In this document: positions 40,422 to 50,727 of the stretch, in pieces | Layout: every line of letters begins with the position of its first letter | Position numbering within the stretch: position 1 is the stretch's first letter | Assembly: GCF_009867135.1 (NCBI RefSeq) | Contig: NZ_CP047226.1 | Span: 1,054,001-1,118,000, forward strand | Direction of reading: 5' to 3' | Length of the DNA: 64,000 nucleotides | From: Moraxella osloensis | Lineage (GTDB): Bacteria; Pseudomonadota; Gammaproteobacteria; Pseudomonadales; Moraxellaceae | The notes under the pieces: model-generated | What the model saw: the letters and a program-made list of their open reading frames with translations, nothing else | Told to the model about the DNA's origin: nothing | Database searches by the model: none | Program-made: the position numbers and the translations under genes

Positions 40422-41048
40422 CTAATGCCAAAAAATCTCAGTAACAAGCGCGATGGCAATGATGATAAATATCAACCCACATAATCGATTGAGCCACATC
40501 AAGCGATTGCCCAATTGCAGCCAATCCGACAGTTTTTTGCCACTCATGGTATAAACCAGTTGCCACGTTATCTCAATCATAAAAAAACCCACCGTGAGCA
40601 TGAGGTATTGCGGCAGTAGAGGCGCGGAAAAGTTGATAAATTTGGGGAAAAATGCGGCAAAAAACAAAATCGCCTTGGGGTTGGACAACGACACCCAAAC
40701 CCCTGTTTTAAACAGTTGCGCGGGGGTCGGTATCACCTGTAACTGGTCACTGTGCAATTCGCTGTCAGCTTGGCGCCAAGATTTTATCCCAAGATAGGCT
40801 AAATACAGCGCGCCCACGACTTTGATAATGGTCAGTAAAACAGGCGCGTTGGTACTGATAAGCCCTAGCCCTAACAGTGACGTTGTCAATAAAATAAATA
40901 AACCCATGCTCAGCCCTGCCAACGTCCACAGGGTTTTTTTGATGCCATAATTGACACCAAATTGGAACGCTAACAGCATATTAGAGCCAGGCGCTGCCGA
41001 GATAAGGCAAGTACTGATTAAAAAAAATAAGAAATTTTGCAGGGTCAT
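40422..41048 (-). CDS. LysE/RhtB family amino-acid exporter
   Basis: 208-residue membrane protein with five to six hydrophobic segments. The family start is TLQNFLFFLISTCLISAAPGSNMLLAFQFGVNYG, with P-G-S/P-N at the first helix, then LYLAYLGIKSWR, and VSLSNPKAILFFAAFFPKFI in the second half. ATG 41048 is chosen over an upstream start inside fetB. It lies 41 nt downstream of fetB on the same strand and could be cotranscribed. Substrate not predictable. Confidence 0.88.
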   Translation of the reverse strand: MTLQNFLFFLISTCLISAAPGSNMLLAFQFGVNYGIKKTLWTLAGLSMGLFILLTTSLLGLGLISTNAPVLLTIIKVVGALYLAYLGIKSWRQADSELHSDQLQVIPTPAQLFKTGVWVSLSNPKAILFFAAFFPKFINFSAPLLPQYLMLTVGFFMIEITWQLVYTMSGKKLSDWLQLGNRLMWLNRLCGLIFIIIAIALVTEIFWH

Positions 41049-41089
41049 TAGAATTTTTAGTAAATAAATGAAAGATAGCCAATTAACGG

Positions 41090-41908
41090 TTAATGAGAAG
41101 TGTTGGCAGAGGGTGGAATGACAAACTGCCACTCCGGGTTAAAAAACCGTCGAAAAATCAGCAAAGTCGCTATTGTACACCCTAAAGTACTGCTGGTGGC
41201 AATTAAAAACAGGGTAATAATTTGATAAAGCACGGCTTGGTGCGGGTCTGCGCCTGCCAAAATTTGTCCTGTCATCATACCCGGCAAGCTCACTACCCCC
41301 ACCACCATCATACTGTTAATCGTCGGTGTGATACCATTTTGAATGGCAGCGATGACATAGGGTTTTGCAGTTTCCCAAGGCGTGGCGGACAATGCCAAAT
41401 AAGTATTAATCATATTTTGTTCGCGATGAAAACTGCTGACGAGTTGGTTCATAGAGAGTGAGACAGCAGTCAATGAATTACCTAAAATCAGCCCCAATAA
41501 CGGTATCATCACTTGCGGTCGAAACCACGTAGCCGCGTTGTCTGACAGCACCCACCCACCACCAAATATAGCCACCACCCAACTACTGACAAACACCGCC
41601 AATGCCGTATCCCAAAATAAACCTTGATAGGGCTTTTGAACCCGATTTTTGGCAGCGATAGTGGCGACAATCGACATAAAAGTCAAAATCGCCAACACTT
41701 CATACCATTGCTCTCTGGCAAAAATCCACGCAAGTACCAGTCCAATGAGACTCAGTTGAACCACCGTGCGAAAACTTGCAATGAGCAAGGATTTGACGAT
41801 ACCCAATTTTAACCAAACACTGATTGACATCACCAGTAATAATGCCAGGCTTGCCAGCGCTACTTGTAGGTAGGAGATAGGGGGCATGGTGATGGCTAAC
41901 ATCATCAT
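41090..41908 (-). CDS. fetB: Iron-export ABC transporter permease FetB (UPF0014)
   Basis: Membrane subunit of the FetAB exporter, which in E. coli removes excess cytosolic iron and eases peroxide stress. 272 residues with about seven hydrophobic segments. The UPF0014 hallmarks are FRTVVQLSLIGLVL, MIPLLGLILGNSLTAVSLSMNQL and NSMMVVGVVSLPGMMTGQILAGADP. The start overlaps the end of fetA by 4 nt (ATGA type), so the pair is translationally coupled. Confidence 0.88.
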   Translation of the reverse strand: MMMLAITMPPISYLQVALASLALLLVMSISVWLKLGIVKSLLIASFRTVVQLSLIGLVLAWIFAREQWYEVLAILTFMSIVATIAAKNRVQKPYQGLFWDTALAVFVSSWVVAIFGGGWVLSDNAATWFRPQVMIPLLGLILGNSLTAVSLSMNQLVSSFHREQNMINTYLALSATPWETAKPYVIAAIQNGITPTINSMMVVGVVSLPGMMTGQILAGADPHQAVLYQIITLFLIATSSTLGCTIATLLIFRRFFNPEWQFVIPPSANTSH

Positions 41909-42621
41909 CGCTGATTGCCTTGTGCTACGGATGCGCGTACTTTGCTATCCACCGTTAACTTGTGATTGCTCAATTGACCATTAGCCATCGTCCAGTGGCT
42001 AGTGCCAATCGCCAATAAGCGCTGAATTTGGGTCGGTTCATGGCTGATCCACACGACGGTAGCATTGGGGATGGATTGATACCAGTGGTTAATCAATGTT
42101 TCGACTTGCTGGGTGGTAGTGGTATCAAGGGAGGCGGTAGGCTCATCGAGTAATAAAATGGTCGGGTGCAACTGTAGCGTGCGTAATAAATTGACAAGCT
42201 GTTTTTCGCCACCCGATAAGCTGCGGCTATCTTGCTGTAAAAACTGCGGTGATTTGCCAAGGTTAACTAGGTGCTGTTCATGCCAAGATACATCGAGTTT
42301 TTTGTCTTTATAAAGTGCAAAGCTAAAGGGCAGGTTCAAGTTATCTAAGACGCTGCCCTCAATCATTTCACTTAATTGCGCAATATAGGCAACCTGTGAG
42401 CGCCAAATAGCCGGCGTCAAATCGGTCAAATTTTTACCGTTTAAGGTGATGTGACCTGCTGATATAGGTAAGAGGCTTGCTAGTAGCTTTAACAGTAACG
42501 ATTTGCCGCTGCCAGACTGTCCTGTGATGACAATAAAATCATGGTCATGGATTTCACCTGAAACATGATTGATGAGTATTCGATTGTCGATTTGGTAAGA
42601 CAGTTGGCTAAATTGCAGCAT
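41905..42621 (-). CDS. fetA: Iron-export ABC transporter ATP-binding protein FetA
   Basis: 238-residue ABC ATPase. Walker A is GQSGSGKS (about residue 34), Q-loop VAYIAQL, signature LSGGEKQLVNLLR, Walker B ILLLDEPTASLD and H-loop WISHEP. Assigned to FetA because it overlaps the UPF0014 permease gene fetB. Upstream is an AT-rich stretch with three GCTTTTTAA-type copies. Confidence 0.87.
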   Translation of the reverse strand: MLQFSQLSYQIDNRILINHVSGEIHDHDFIVITGQSGSGKSLLLKLLASLLPISAGHITLNGKNLTDLTPAIWRSQVAYIAQLSEMIEGSVLDNLNLPFSFALYKDKKLDVSWHEQHLVNLGKSPQFLQQDSRSLSGGEKQLVNLLRTLQLHPTILLLDEPTASLDTTTTQQVETLINHWYQSIPNATVVWISHEPTQIQRLLAIGTSHWTMANGQLSNHKLTVDSKVRASVAQGNQR

Positions 42622-42622
42622 A

Positions 42623-42682
42623 GCTTTTTAACATGGCTTTTTAAAGTATAGTATTTTTAAGGTATAGCTTTTTTAAAGTATC
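42623..42682. repeat. Short imperfect AT-rich repeats upstream of fetA
   Basis: GCTTTTTAA or GCTTTTTTAA occurs at 42623-42631, 42636-42644 and 42667-42676; the last two continue with AAGTAT. They fill the 70-bp gap between fetA and the adenosyltransferase gene and may cover the fetA promoter. Confidence 0.6.
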
Positions 42683-42691
42683 GTGATAGGG

Positions 42692-43255
42692 CTATGACAG
42701 GGTGTTTTTATCCCAAAGCACTTCTTGACCGGCATCCAACCGAGCAACGACGCGCGCCAATACAAACAGCCAATCGGACAGACGATTGATAAACTGTAGA
42801 CTGATGGGTGAGACATTATCATCCCGCGAGTTTAATGCCACGAGTAAGCGCTCAGCGTCTCGGCAATAGCAGCGAGCGATATGCACTTGGCTGGTCACAA
42901 TGGTGCCTGCAGGCAAGATAAAATCTTTGAGGGGTGGTAAATGGGTGTTCCACTCATCAATTTGATTTTCAAGTTCTATCACGTACTCTGCCAAAATCCC
43001 GCGGTATTCGGGCATGGCAAGTTCACCGCCTAGATTAAAAAGCTGGTGCTGCAAGCGGCTTAAGTTGTCATCAAATTGACCATGACTAGCTTGAGTAAGA
43101 TAGCCTCGCAATAAACCGATTTGTGAGTTTAATAAGTCAATTTTGCCCATGGCGTCAAAGCGTAAGTCTGCCTTGGAAATGCGTGAACCATCCGCTATGC
43201 CAGTGGTGCCGTCATCGCCCGTTCGGGTGTAAATCTTTGATAATCGATTGCCCAT
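42692..43255 (-). CDS. Cob(I)yrinic acid a,c-diamide / cob(I)alamin adenosyltransferase, PduO type
   Basis: ATP:cob(I)alamin adenosyltransferase making adenosylcobalamin. 187 residues from ATG 43255: KIYTRTGDDGTTGIADGSRISKADLRFDAMGKIDLLNS is the PduO N-terminal ATP-binding block, and RCYCRDAERLLVAL with FINRLSDWLFVLAR the C-terminal helices. An open frame extends 123 nt upstream but is not family-like. PduO-type enzymes also repair mutase-bound cofactor; no B12-dependent mutase is in the window. It diverges from cysS. Confidence 0.93.
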   Translation of the reverse strand: MGNRLSKIYTRTGDDGTTGIADGSRISKADLRFDAMGKIDLLNSQIGLLRGYLTQASHGQFDDNLSRLQHQLFNLGGELAMPEYRGILAEYVIELENQIDEWNTHLPPLKDFILPAGTIVTSQVHIARCYCRDAERLLVALNSRDDNVSPISLQFINRLSDWLFVLARVVARLDAGQEVLWDKNTLS

Positions 43256-43362
43256 TGTAGAGACCTTAAAGTGTGAAATATGCCAAATCATAGCACTTTT
43301 AACAAAATTTCGGTATGATAACCGATTGTCTTTTTTACCCAACTTACAAAGGTGACTATCCC

Positions 43363-44811
43363 ATGACACAGCTGACACAGCCCATGCCGATTACCATATA
43401 TGACTCGATGAGTGGGCAAAAACGCCCATTCACGCCCTTAGAAGCAGGCAAGGTTGGCATGTATGTCTGTGGGATGACGGTGTATGATTATTGCCACATT
43501 GGTCATGCACGGGTCATGGTCGGCTTTGATGTGGTGGTGCGCTGGCTGCGTCATATGGGCTATGATGTCAACTATGTGCGTAATATTACTGATATTGATG
43601 ACAAAATTATTAACCGTGCTAAGGACAATGGCGAAAGTATCTATCAGTTGACAGACCGCTTTATCAAAGCCATGCACGAAGATGCTGATAATCTGGGCTG
43701 TGTGCGTCCTAACAGTGAGCCAAAAGCCACGGATTTTATCCCACAGATGCAGCATCTAATCCAAACGCTGGAAAGCAAAAAGTTAGCCTATCAAGGCGCA
43801 ACGGGGGACGTCTATTATGCGGTTGAAAATTTTGCTGAGTATGGCAAACTCTCAAAGCGTCGCTTAGCCGATATGCAAGCAGGTGCCAGTGAGCGGGTGA
43901 ATGTTGAGACAGACAAAAAAAATCCGTTTGACTTTGTATTGTGGAAATCTGCCAAACACACAGAGCCGCAAGAAACCAAATGGCAGTCGCCTTGGGGGGT
44001 GGGTCGCCCAGGTTGGCATATCGAATGCTCGGCAATGAGTACTTGCTGCTTGGGCGACACCTTCGACATCCACGGCGGCGGACATGATTTACAGTTTCCG
44101 CACCACGAGAACGAAATTGCCCAATCTGAAGGCGCAACCGGTAAAACCTATGCCAACAACTGGATGCACGTGGGCTTTATCAATGTTGACGGCGAGAAAA
44201 TGTCAAAATCACTGGGTAATTTCTTTACCATTCGCGATGTGATGGGGCAGTTTCACCCAGAGACCATTCGCTTCTTTATTTTATCGAGTCATTATCGCAG
44301 TCCGGTAAATTTCTCGGATAGCGCGCTTAAAGAAGCCCAAACCAGCCTCACGCGTCTATATCAAGCCTTAAAATCGGTCGAAAACCTCACCGACCCAGCG
44401 GGCGAGATTGATAAAACCCCATTTGAAACCCCTTTTAATCAAGCGATGTGCGATGATTTTAACAGTGCAGGGGCGGTGAGCGTATTATTTAGTCTGGCGC
44501 GTGAAATCAACAAAGCTGTCAATCTTGAAACCGCTGAAGGCAATGCCCAAGCGCTGGCGTTGGCAACATTGCTAAAAGATTTGGCACAACCGCTCAATAT
44601 TTTACAGCTTAACCCAACCGATTTTTTACAAGCGAAAGTGGGCGAAACGACCGGTTTAAGTGATAGCGAGATTGAAGCATTCATCGAAGCGCGCAAGCAA
44701 GCCAAAGCGGACAAAGACTTTGCCAAAGCCGACCAAATTCGTAATGATTTGAAGGCTCAAGGCGTTGAGCTAGAAGACGGTAAAAATGGCACGACGTGGC
44801 GGCGTGTTTAA
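43363..44811 (+). CDS. cysS: Cysteinyl-tRNA synthetase
   Basis: Class I aminoacyl-tRNA synthetase, 482 residues. The zinc-binding cysteine lies in [13 protein letters not shown], the HIGH motif is [12 protein letters not shown], and KMSKS is [11 protein letters not shown]. The remaining zinc ligands are in the [31 protein letters not shown] region. ATG 43363 is preceded by AAAGGTGACTATCCC; an earlier start at 43315 is less likely. It diverges from the adenosyltransferase gene. Confidence 0.97.
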   Translation: MTQLTQPMPITIYDSMSGQKRPFTPLEAGKVGMYVCGMTVYDYCHIGHARVMVGFDVVVRWLRHMGYDVNYVRNITDIDDKIINRAKDNGESIYQLTDRFIKAMHEDADNLGCVRPNSEPKATDFIPQMQHLIQTLESKKLAYQGATGDVYYAVENFAEYGKLSKRRLADMQAGASERVNVETDKKNPFDFVLWKSAKHTEPQETKWQSPWGVGRPGWHIECSAMSTCCLGDTFDIHGGGHDLQFPHHENEIAQSEGATGKTYANNWMHVGFINVDGEKMSKSLGNFFTIRDVMGQFHPETIRFFILSSHYRSPVNFSDSALKEAQTSLTRLYQALKSVENLTDPAGEIDKTPFETPFNQAMCDDFNSAGAVSVLFSLAREINKAVNLETAEGNAQALALATLLKDLAQPLNILQLNPTDFLQAKVGETTGLSDSEIEAFIEARKQAKADKDFAKADQIRNDLKAQGVELEDGKNGTTWRRV

Positions 44812-44842
44812 GCTGATTTTAACCTGTCACCATTTAAATCGC

Positions 44843-44871
44843 TTGATAATTCAACCGATTTTAGCTAGAAT
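44843..44871 (+). promoter_or_regulatory. Sigma-70 promoter upstream of guaB
   Basis: TTGATA (44843-44848), exactly 17 bp, then TAGAAT (44866-44871); both hexamers match 5 of 6 bases. The transcript would start near 44878, about 180 nt before guaB, and run through the hairpin at 44937-44966. Confidence 0.65.
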
Positions 44872-44936
44872 AGACGGTTAATCAAAAACTACACGATGGT
44901 GTCAATTGAACATACCAATGACAACACGCTAAATCC

Positions 44937-44976
44937 AAAGGCTGGGCAGGGAACTGTTCAGCCTTTTGCGGTTTTT
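44937..44976 (+). terminator. Terminator-like hairpin in the guaB leader
   Basis: AAAGGCTG (44937-44944) pairs with CAGCCTTT (44959-44966) around a 14-nt loop. A TTTTTT run follows 4 nt later (44971-44976). It lies between a good promoter and guaB, so it could be a guaB attenuator, the end of a short RNA of about 100 nt, or the cysS terminator. Confidence 0.5.
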
Positions 44977-45016
44977 TGGCTGTCAAATTTTTCACCACGA
45001 CAAAATTTTAATTACT

Positions 45017-46525
<1,509 letters not shown>

Positions 46526-46544
46526 GTGATACGTTGATTGTGCT

Positions 46545-46573
46545 AAAACTGGGTTTACTACCCAGTTTTTTTT
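46545..46573 (+). terminator. Terminator after guaB
   Basis: AAAACTGGGT (46545-46554) pairs with ACCCAGTTTT (46560-46569) around a 5-nt loop, followed by further T residues. Confidence 0.9.
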
Positions 46574-46675
46574 ATAGCCCAATTTATCGCCCAAAGTTTT
46601 TATAGCCTAAAGTAACGTGTTGCGCCATGACCCATAAAAATAAACAGATATCGCAACATGCGTGAAATTTTGCTA

Positions 46676-46684
46676 TGCTAAAAT
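46676..46684 (+). promoter_or_regulatory. Extended -10 promoter for glmM
   Basis: TGC-TAAAAT lies 43 bp before the glmM ATG. A 7-bp inverted repeat (TGTTGCG 46618-46624, CGCAACA 46652-46658) lies just upstream and might be an operator. Confidence 0.4.
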
Positions 46685-46726
46685 TTTATATTGTAATAAC
46701 AACAACGGGCGACAAAGGAGAGTTAA

Positions 46727-48082
46727 ATGAGTTATTTTGGTACTGATGGTATTCGTGGTAAGTTTGGGGAATTTCCGATACATCCGCAGTTTTTAATCAA
46801 ATTAGGCTATGCCACGGGTAAAGTGCTGCTAGCCAACCAAGCAGCCCTGAATGAAAATCATCGTCCCAATGTCGTCATTGGTAAAGATACACGGCTTTCT
46901 GGCTATGTTATTGAAGCCTGTCTGCAAGCAGGATTTAATGCCGCAGGCGTAGATGTACATATGCTAGGCACTATTCCAACTCCTGCCATCGCGCATTTGA
47001 CCCGAAGTTTTCACGCTGATGCGGGCGTAGTGATATCCGCATCCCACAATCCGTTTTATGACAACGGTATCAAATTTTTCTCCAATGAAGGCAAAAAGCT
47101 GTCAGATGAAATTCAGCAAGCCATCAATGAAAAAATTGATGAAATCAAAGATATCAATGTCGTCATTGACACTCCAGAAGCGCTAGGCAAAAGTTATCGT
47201 GTGGAGGATGCCAAAGGTCGCTATATCGAGTTTTGTAAGGGCACTTTCCCCTATAATCTCAATTTAAATGCCCTAAAAATCGTCGTTGACTGTGCCAATG
47301 GGGCAGGGTACAGCGTCGCACCCCGTGTATTACGTGAGTTAGGTGCAACCGTCATTGCCATTGGCGATAAACCCGATGGCGTTAATATCAACGACAATTT
47401 CGGCTCTACCCATCCGGCAAACTTGCAACAAGCGGTGCTTGACCATGATGCCCAAGTGGGTATTGCTTTAGATGGCGATGGTGACCGTATCATCATGGTC
47501 AATGAAAAAGGCGAGTTGGTTGATGGTGACGGCATTTTATATATTTTAGCCACCCATGCAGCGCAACAAGTCGATGGTGTGGTAGGTACCTTGATGACCA
47601 ACATGGGTCTGCAATTGGCGTTTGACAAAGCCGGTATTGCCTTTGAGCGCGCCAAAGTCGGCGACCGCTATGTCATGCAAGGACTTGAAAAAAATGGCTG
47701 GGTACTGGGCGGTGAGTCATCGGGTCATATTTTAACCCTAGATAAAGCCAGTACGGGCGATGCGATTGTGGCAGGTTTGCAAGTGCTTGCGGTGATGGCG
47801 CAGAGCAAACAATCATTATCAGAGCTGATGAAGGGTTATACGCAGCTACCACAAAAATTGGTCAATGTCAGATTGGCGCAAAAACGAGATCCCTATACCT
47901 TTCCAGAATTGGCAAATGCGTTTAAAGCTGCCGAAGAAAAATTGACAGGACGGGGTCGTTTACTGATTCGTCAATCAGGTACAGAGCCATTGATTCGGGT
48001 GATGGTCGAGAGCGATGATGAGATTGAGTGCGATATGCTAGCCAATGAACTTGCTGAAAAAGTACGCCAAGTGATGGCGTAA
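46727..48082 (+). CDS. glmM: Phosphoglucosamine mutase
   Basis: Interconverts glucosamine 6-phosphate and 1-phosphate on the way to UDP-GlcNAc, the precursor used by LpxA and peptidoglycan synthesis. 451 residues. N-terminus [15 protein letters not shown]; the phosphoserine loop is [17 protein letters not shown] (serine near residue 105). The metal-binding loop is ALDGDGDR, the sugar-binding GGESSGH, and the C-terminal phosphate site [20 protein letters not shown] precedes the ATG. pdxH follows after 25 nt. Confidence 0.97.
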   Translation: MSYFGTDGIRGKFGEFPIHPQFLIKLGYATGKVLLANQAALNENHRPNVVIGKDTRLSGYVIEACLQAGFNAAGVDVHMLGTIPTPAIAHLTRSFHADAGVVISASHNPFYDNGIKFFSNEGKKLSDEIQQAINEKIDEIKDINVVIDTPEALGKSYRVEDAKGRYIEFCKGTFPYNLNLNALKIVVDCANGAGYSVAPRVLRELGATVIAIGDKPDGVNINDNFGSTHPANLQQAVLDHDAQVGIALDGDGDRIIMVNEKGELVDGDGILYILATHAAQQVDGVVGTLMTNMGLQLAFDKAGIAFERAKVGDRYVMQGLEKNGWVLGGESSGHILTLDKASTGDAIVAGLQVLAVMAQSKQSLSELMKGYTQLPQKLVNVRLAQKRDPYTFPELANAFKAAEEKLTGRGRLLIRQSGTEPLIRVMVESDDEIECDMLANELAEKVRQVMA

Positions 48083-48107
48083 AGTTGACATTTCATAAGG
48101 ATAAAAA

Positions 48108-48767
48108 ATGAGTATTGATTTTACCAGTCAACGATTATCGTATGAGCAAGGCGAGCTTATCGAATCACACTTGCCAGAGCAGCCGTTTGGCTTATTACAA
48201 ACTTGGGTGCAGCAAGCGATTGATAGCAAGCAGGGGGAAGCGTATGCGTTTTCACTGGCGACTTGTGGGCGTGATGGGCAGCCAAGTGTGCGCACTTTAC
48301 TGATGCGTGAAATTATCCAATTGGATAACACGGGCATTGGCCTCGTGTTTTATACCAATTACGACAGCGCCAAAGGCTGTGATTTGGCGACCAACCCCAA
48401 TGCTGAAGCATTATTTTTTTGGCCAAGTCTAGAAAGACAAATCCGTCTTACCGGCGCTGTGCAAAAGGTTAGCCGTGAACAATCCGCCCAGTATTTTCAT
48501 AGCCGTCCGCGTGATAGCCAACTAGCCGCTTGGGTCAGCGAGCCACAAAGCAGTGTGGTTGCCAGCCGCGAGGTAATGGAAGACAAATTTGCCCAATTAA
48601 CTGCGCAGTATGGGGACAATCCAATCCCTTTACCAGAATTTTGGGGAGGCTATCTGCTGACGGTAGAAAAAATCGAATTTTGGCAGGGTAGAGCCAATCG
48701 TATGCACGACCGCATCGTCTATTCGCTAGATGGCGAGCAATGGGTGATGGAACGCTTATTACCTTAA
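48108..48767 (+). CDS. pdxH: Pyridoxamine/pyridoxine 5'-phosphate oxidase
   Basis: FMN-dependent last step of pyridoxal 5'-phosphate synthesis and salvage. 219 residues. Conserved blocks are [72 protein letters not shown] and the C-terminal PEFWGGYLLTVEKIEFWQGRANRMHDR. It follows glmM in the same direction and precedes a strong terminator. Confidence 0.96.
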   Translation: MSIDFTSQRLSYEQGELIESHLPEQPFGLLQTWVQQAIDSKQGEAYAFSLATCGRDGQPSVRTLLMREIIQLDNTGIGLVFYTNYDSAKGCDLATNPNAEALFFWPSLERQIRLTGAVQKVSREQSAQYFHSRPRDSQLAAWVSEPQSSVVASREVMEDKFAQLTAQYGDNPIPLPEFWGGYLLTVEKIEFWQGRANRMHDRIVYSLDGEQWVMERLLP

Positions 48768-48779
48768 ACTGCAAGCCAT

Positions 48780-48812
48780 AAAAAAACACGGTACTTTAAA
48801 CCGTGTTTTTTT
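48780..48812. terminator. Bidirectional terminator between pdxH and the Bax-inhibitor-like gene
   Basis: AAAAAACACGGT (48781-48792) pairs with ACCGTGTTTTTT (48800-48811) around a 7-nt loop, serving both converging genes. Confidence 0.85.
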
Positions 48813-48824
48813 ATTTAATAAAAA

Positions 48825-49544
48825 TTAGTTTTGCAGTGAACGCAGTAAACGCACAAATTCAATATACATCCAAACGAGTGTTGATAAGATACCGACGCTT
48901 AGTAGCCATTCATAGCTTTCATCTACCCCTGCGGCATAGGCTCGCTCAACACTATCAAAATCTAATAACAAGCTCAGTGATGCAATCACAATCACCAGCA
49001 AGCTAAAACCAATACCCACCACGCCACCGCTAAACAAATACGGCAGTGAGCTACCAAATAGGCTAAACCCGATTTGTACCAGATACACCAGCATAATAGC
49101 AATCACAGCCGACATCATCACAGAGCGAAATTTTTGGGTGACTTTAATCACGCCACTGCGATAAAGCGCCAGCATCACGGCAGCGGTCACAAAAGTTGCG
49201 ACCAACGCCGTCGGAGCAACTGTGGGAAACTTAATACTAGCAAACAGGGAAATCGCGCCAATCACGATGCCCTCTAAAATGGCATAGGGAATTGCCAGTG
49301 TTTTAGCTATGTGGGGTTTTGAGATAATTACCATACTCAATACAAAAGCCACCAAGATACTGGCTAAAGCCGCGACACTAATAAAACCTGAAGTGACGCC
49401 ACTAGCTAGGCAATAGCCAAAGAATCCAACACCCGATAAGGTCGTCAAACCTAACAGAAAAGAGGTTTTTCGGATGACCCCTTTGACCGTCATCGGTGTC
49501 GTACTAACCGCAAGTTCAGCGCGAGATATAATCGGATTTGCCAT
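48825..49544 (-). CDS. Bax inhibitor-1/YccA-like membrane protein (BaxI_1 family)
   Basis: 239 residues with about seven membrane segments: MTVKGVIRKTSFLLGLTTLSGVGFFGYCLA near the start, then GFISVAALASILVAFVLSM, AIPYAILEGIVIGAISLF, TALVATFVTAAVMLALY and a long second half. The acidic residue pair (LDFDSVERAYAAGVDESYEW) before the last helix fits the BaxI_1 branch. ATG 49544 is preceded by GGGAG; a frame upstream to 49577 is ignored. The role in bacteria is unclear; related proteins conduct calcium or modulate membrane proteases. Confidence 0.85.
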   Translation of the reverse strand: MANPIISRAELAVSTTPMTVKGVIRKTSFLLGLTTLSGVGFFGYCLASGVTSGFISVAALASILVAFVLSMVIISKPHIAKTLAIPYAILEGIVIGAISLFASIKFPTVAPTALVATFVTAAVMLALYRSGVIKVTQKFRSVMMSAVIAIMLVYLVQIGFSLFGSSLPYLFSGGVVGIGFSLLVIVIASLSLLLDFDSVERAYAAGVDESYEWLLSVGILSTLVWMYIEFVRLLRSLQN

Positions 49545-49706
49545 ACAAATTTGCTCCCAAGCGTTAAAAAATTCCAAAAGTTAGCTAAATATCAATTACG
49601 TTAAATTAGCAGATAGCAACGAGTTTGTATACATTAACTGCACAACGAAGGTTAGCAATTTTGTAATATAAAATACTGATTGGGCATAACGTGCGCCAGT
49701 AAGCTG

Positions 49707-49715
49707 TGATAAAAT
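49707..49715 (+). promoter_or_regulatory. Extended -10 promoter for nadK
   Basis: TGA-TAAAAT lies 30 bp before the nadK ATG, in the 200-bp divergent gap. No -35 at standard spacing. Confidence 0.4.
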
Positions 49716-49745
49716 AGTTCAATCTTTATCAGTTAATTTTCTGCT

Positions 49746-50678
49746 ATGACGTCCACACTTATTCCCAATCCTGCCTTTGGGCGTATCGGCATTATGGGTC
49801 GTGCCAACAAGCCAAGTGTCATTCAAAGTATCTACCAAATTTGTGATTTTTTTCATGAGCAAGGGTTGCCTTTATTAATTGACCATCAGACGGCACGGTT
49901 GCCGGCATTGGATTTTGCACGTCTGGGCGACATTGCTACGATTGAGCGCAGTTTGCTGGGCGGTGCTTGTGATTTGGTCATTGTGGTCGGTGGTGATGGC
50001 TCGCTGCTACATGCGGCGCAAGTACTGGTCAAACACAAGGTGCCAGTAGTGGGGGTGAACCGCGGACGTTTAGGGTTTTTAACGGACATTTATCCTGATG
50101 ATTTAAACGTAAAATTGACCAGTATTTTACAAGGTCATTATCAGCTTGAAGATAGATTCTTGCTAAAGATGGAAATCCGTCAAGGTGCGCATGTGATTTA
50201 TGAAGATATGGCGCTCAATGACATTGTGCTGCATGCAGGCAAATCAGTGCATATGCTAGATTTTCATTTAAAAATTGATGGGCTTAATGTCTATCGTCAG
50301 CACAGTGATGGTCTGATTGCCTCCACACCGACGGGTTCGACCGCTTATGCGCTATCAGGTGGCGGCCCGATTATTCATCCTAGTATGGATGCCATTTGTC
50401 TAGTGCCCATGTATCCACATACCTTATCAAGCCGCCCGATTGTGGTCAGCGGCAACAGCGAAATCAAAATCCGCATCCATAAAGATAACCGCACCCAGCC
50501 GATGGTGAGTGCAGATGGGAAACCATCGGTGCCGCTTAACCAAAACCAGCGCTTAGTGATTCACAAGCATCCTAACAAACTCACGTTATTACACCCACCT
50601 GGGGTGGATTTTTTTGAAGCTTGCCGTACTAAACTGGGTTGGAATAGCTACGCTGAAGAATTTAGTATGGATAATTAA
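49746..50678 (+). CDS. nadK: NAD kinase
   Basis: Phosphorylates NAD to NADP. 310 residues, normal. The family motif GGDGS is in VIVVGGDGSLLHAAQ (about residue 83). Then come GVNRGRLGFLTDI, the NDIVLHAG strand and DGLIASTPTGSTAYALSGGGPI, the second substrate-binding block. The gene begins 30 bp after an extended -10 element and has little ribosome-binding site. A terminator shared with mltB follows. Confidence 0.96.
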   Translation: MTSTLIPNPAFGRIGIMGRANKPSVIQSIYQICDFFHEQGLPLLIDHQTARLPALDFARLGDIATIERSLLGGACDLVIVVGGDGSLLHAAQVLVKHKVPVVGVNRGRLGFLTDIYPDDLNVKLTSILQGHYQLEDRFLLKMEIRQGAHVIYEDMALNDIVLHAGKSVHMLDFHLKIDGLNVYRQHSDGLIASTPTGSTAYALSGGGPIIHPSMDAICLVPMYPHTLSSRPIVVSGNSEIKIRIHKDNRTQPMVSADGKPSVPLNQNQRLVIHKHPNKLTLLHPPGVDFFEACRTKLGWNSYAEEFSMDN

Positions 50679-50680
50679 AT

Positions 50681-50715
50681 AAAAAAGCCACCTGAATCAT
50701 TCGGTGGCTTTTTTA
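50681..50715. terminator. Bidirectional terminator between nadK and mltB
   Basis: AAAAAAGCCACC (50681-50692) pairs with GGTGGCTTTTTT (50703-50714) around a 10-nt loop. Confidence 0.9.
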
Positions 50716-50727
50716 TGAAGAAATACC

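Noticed and set aside
43736-44137. 133-codon minus-strand ORF
   Set aside because: It lies opposite the conserved zinc-site region of cysS; shadow frame.
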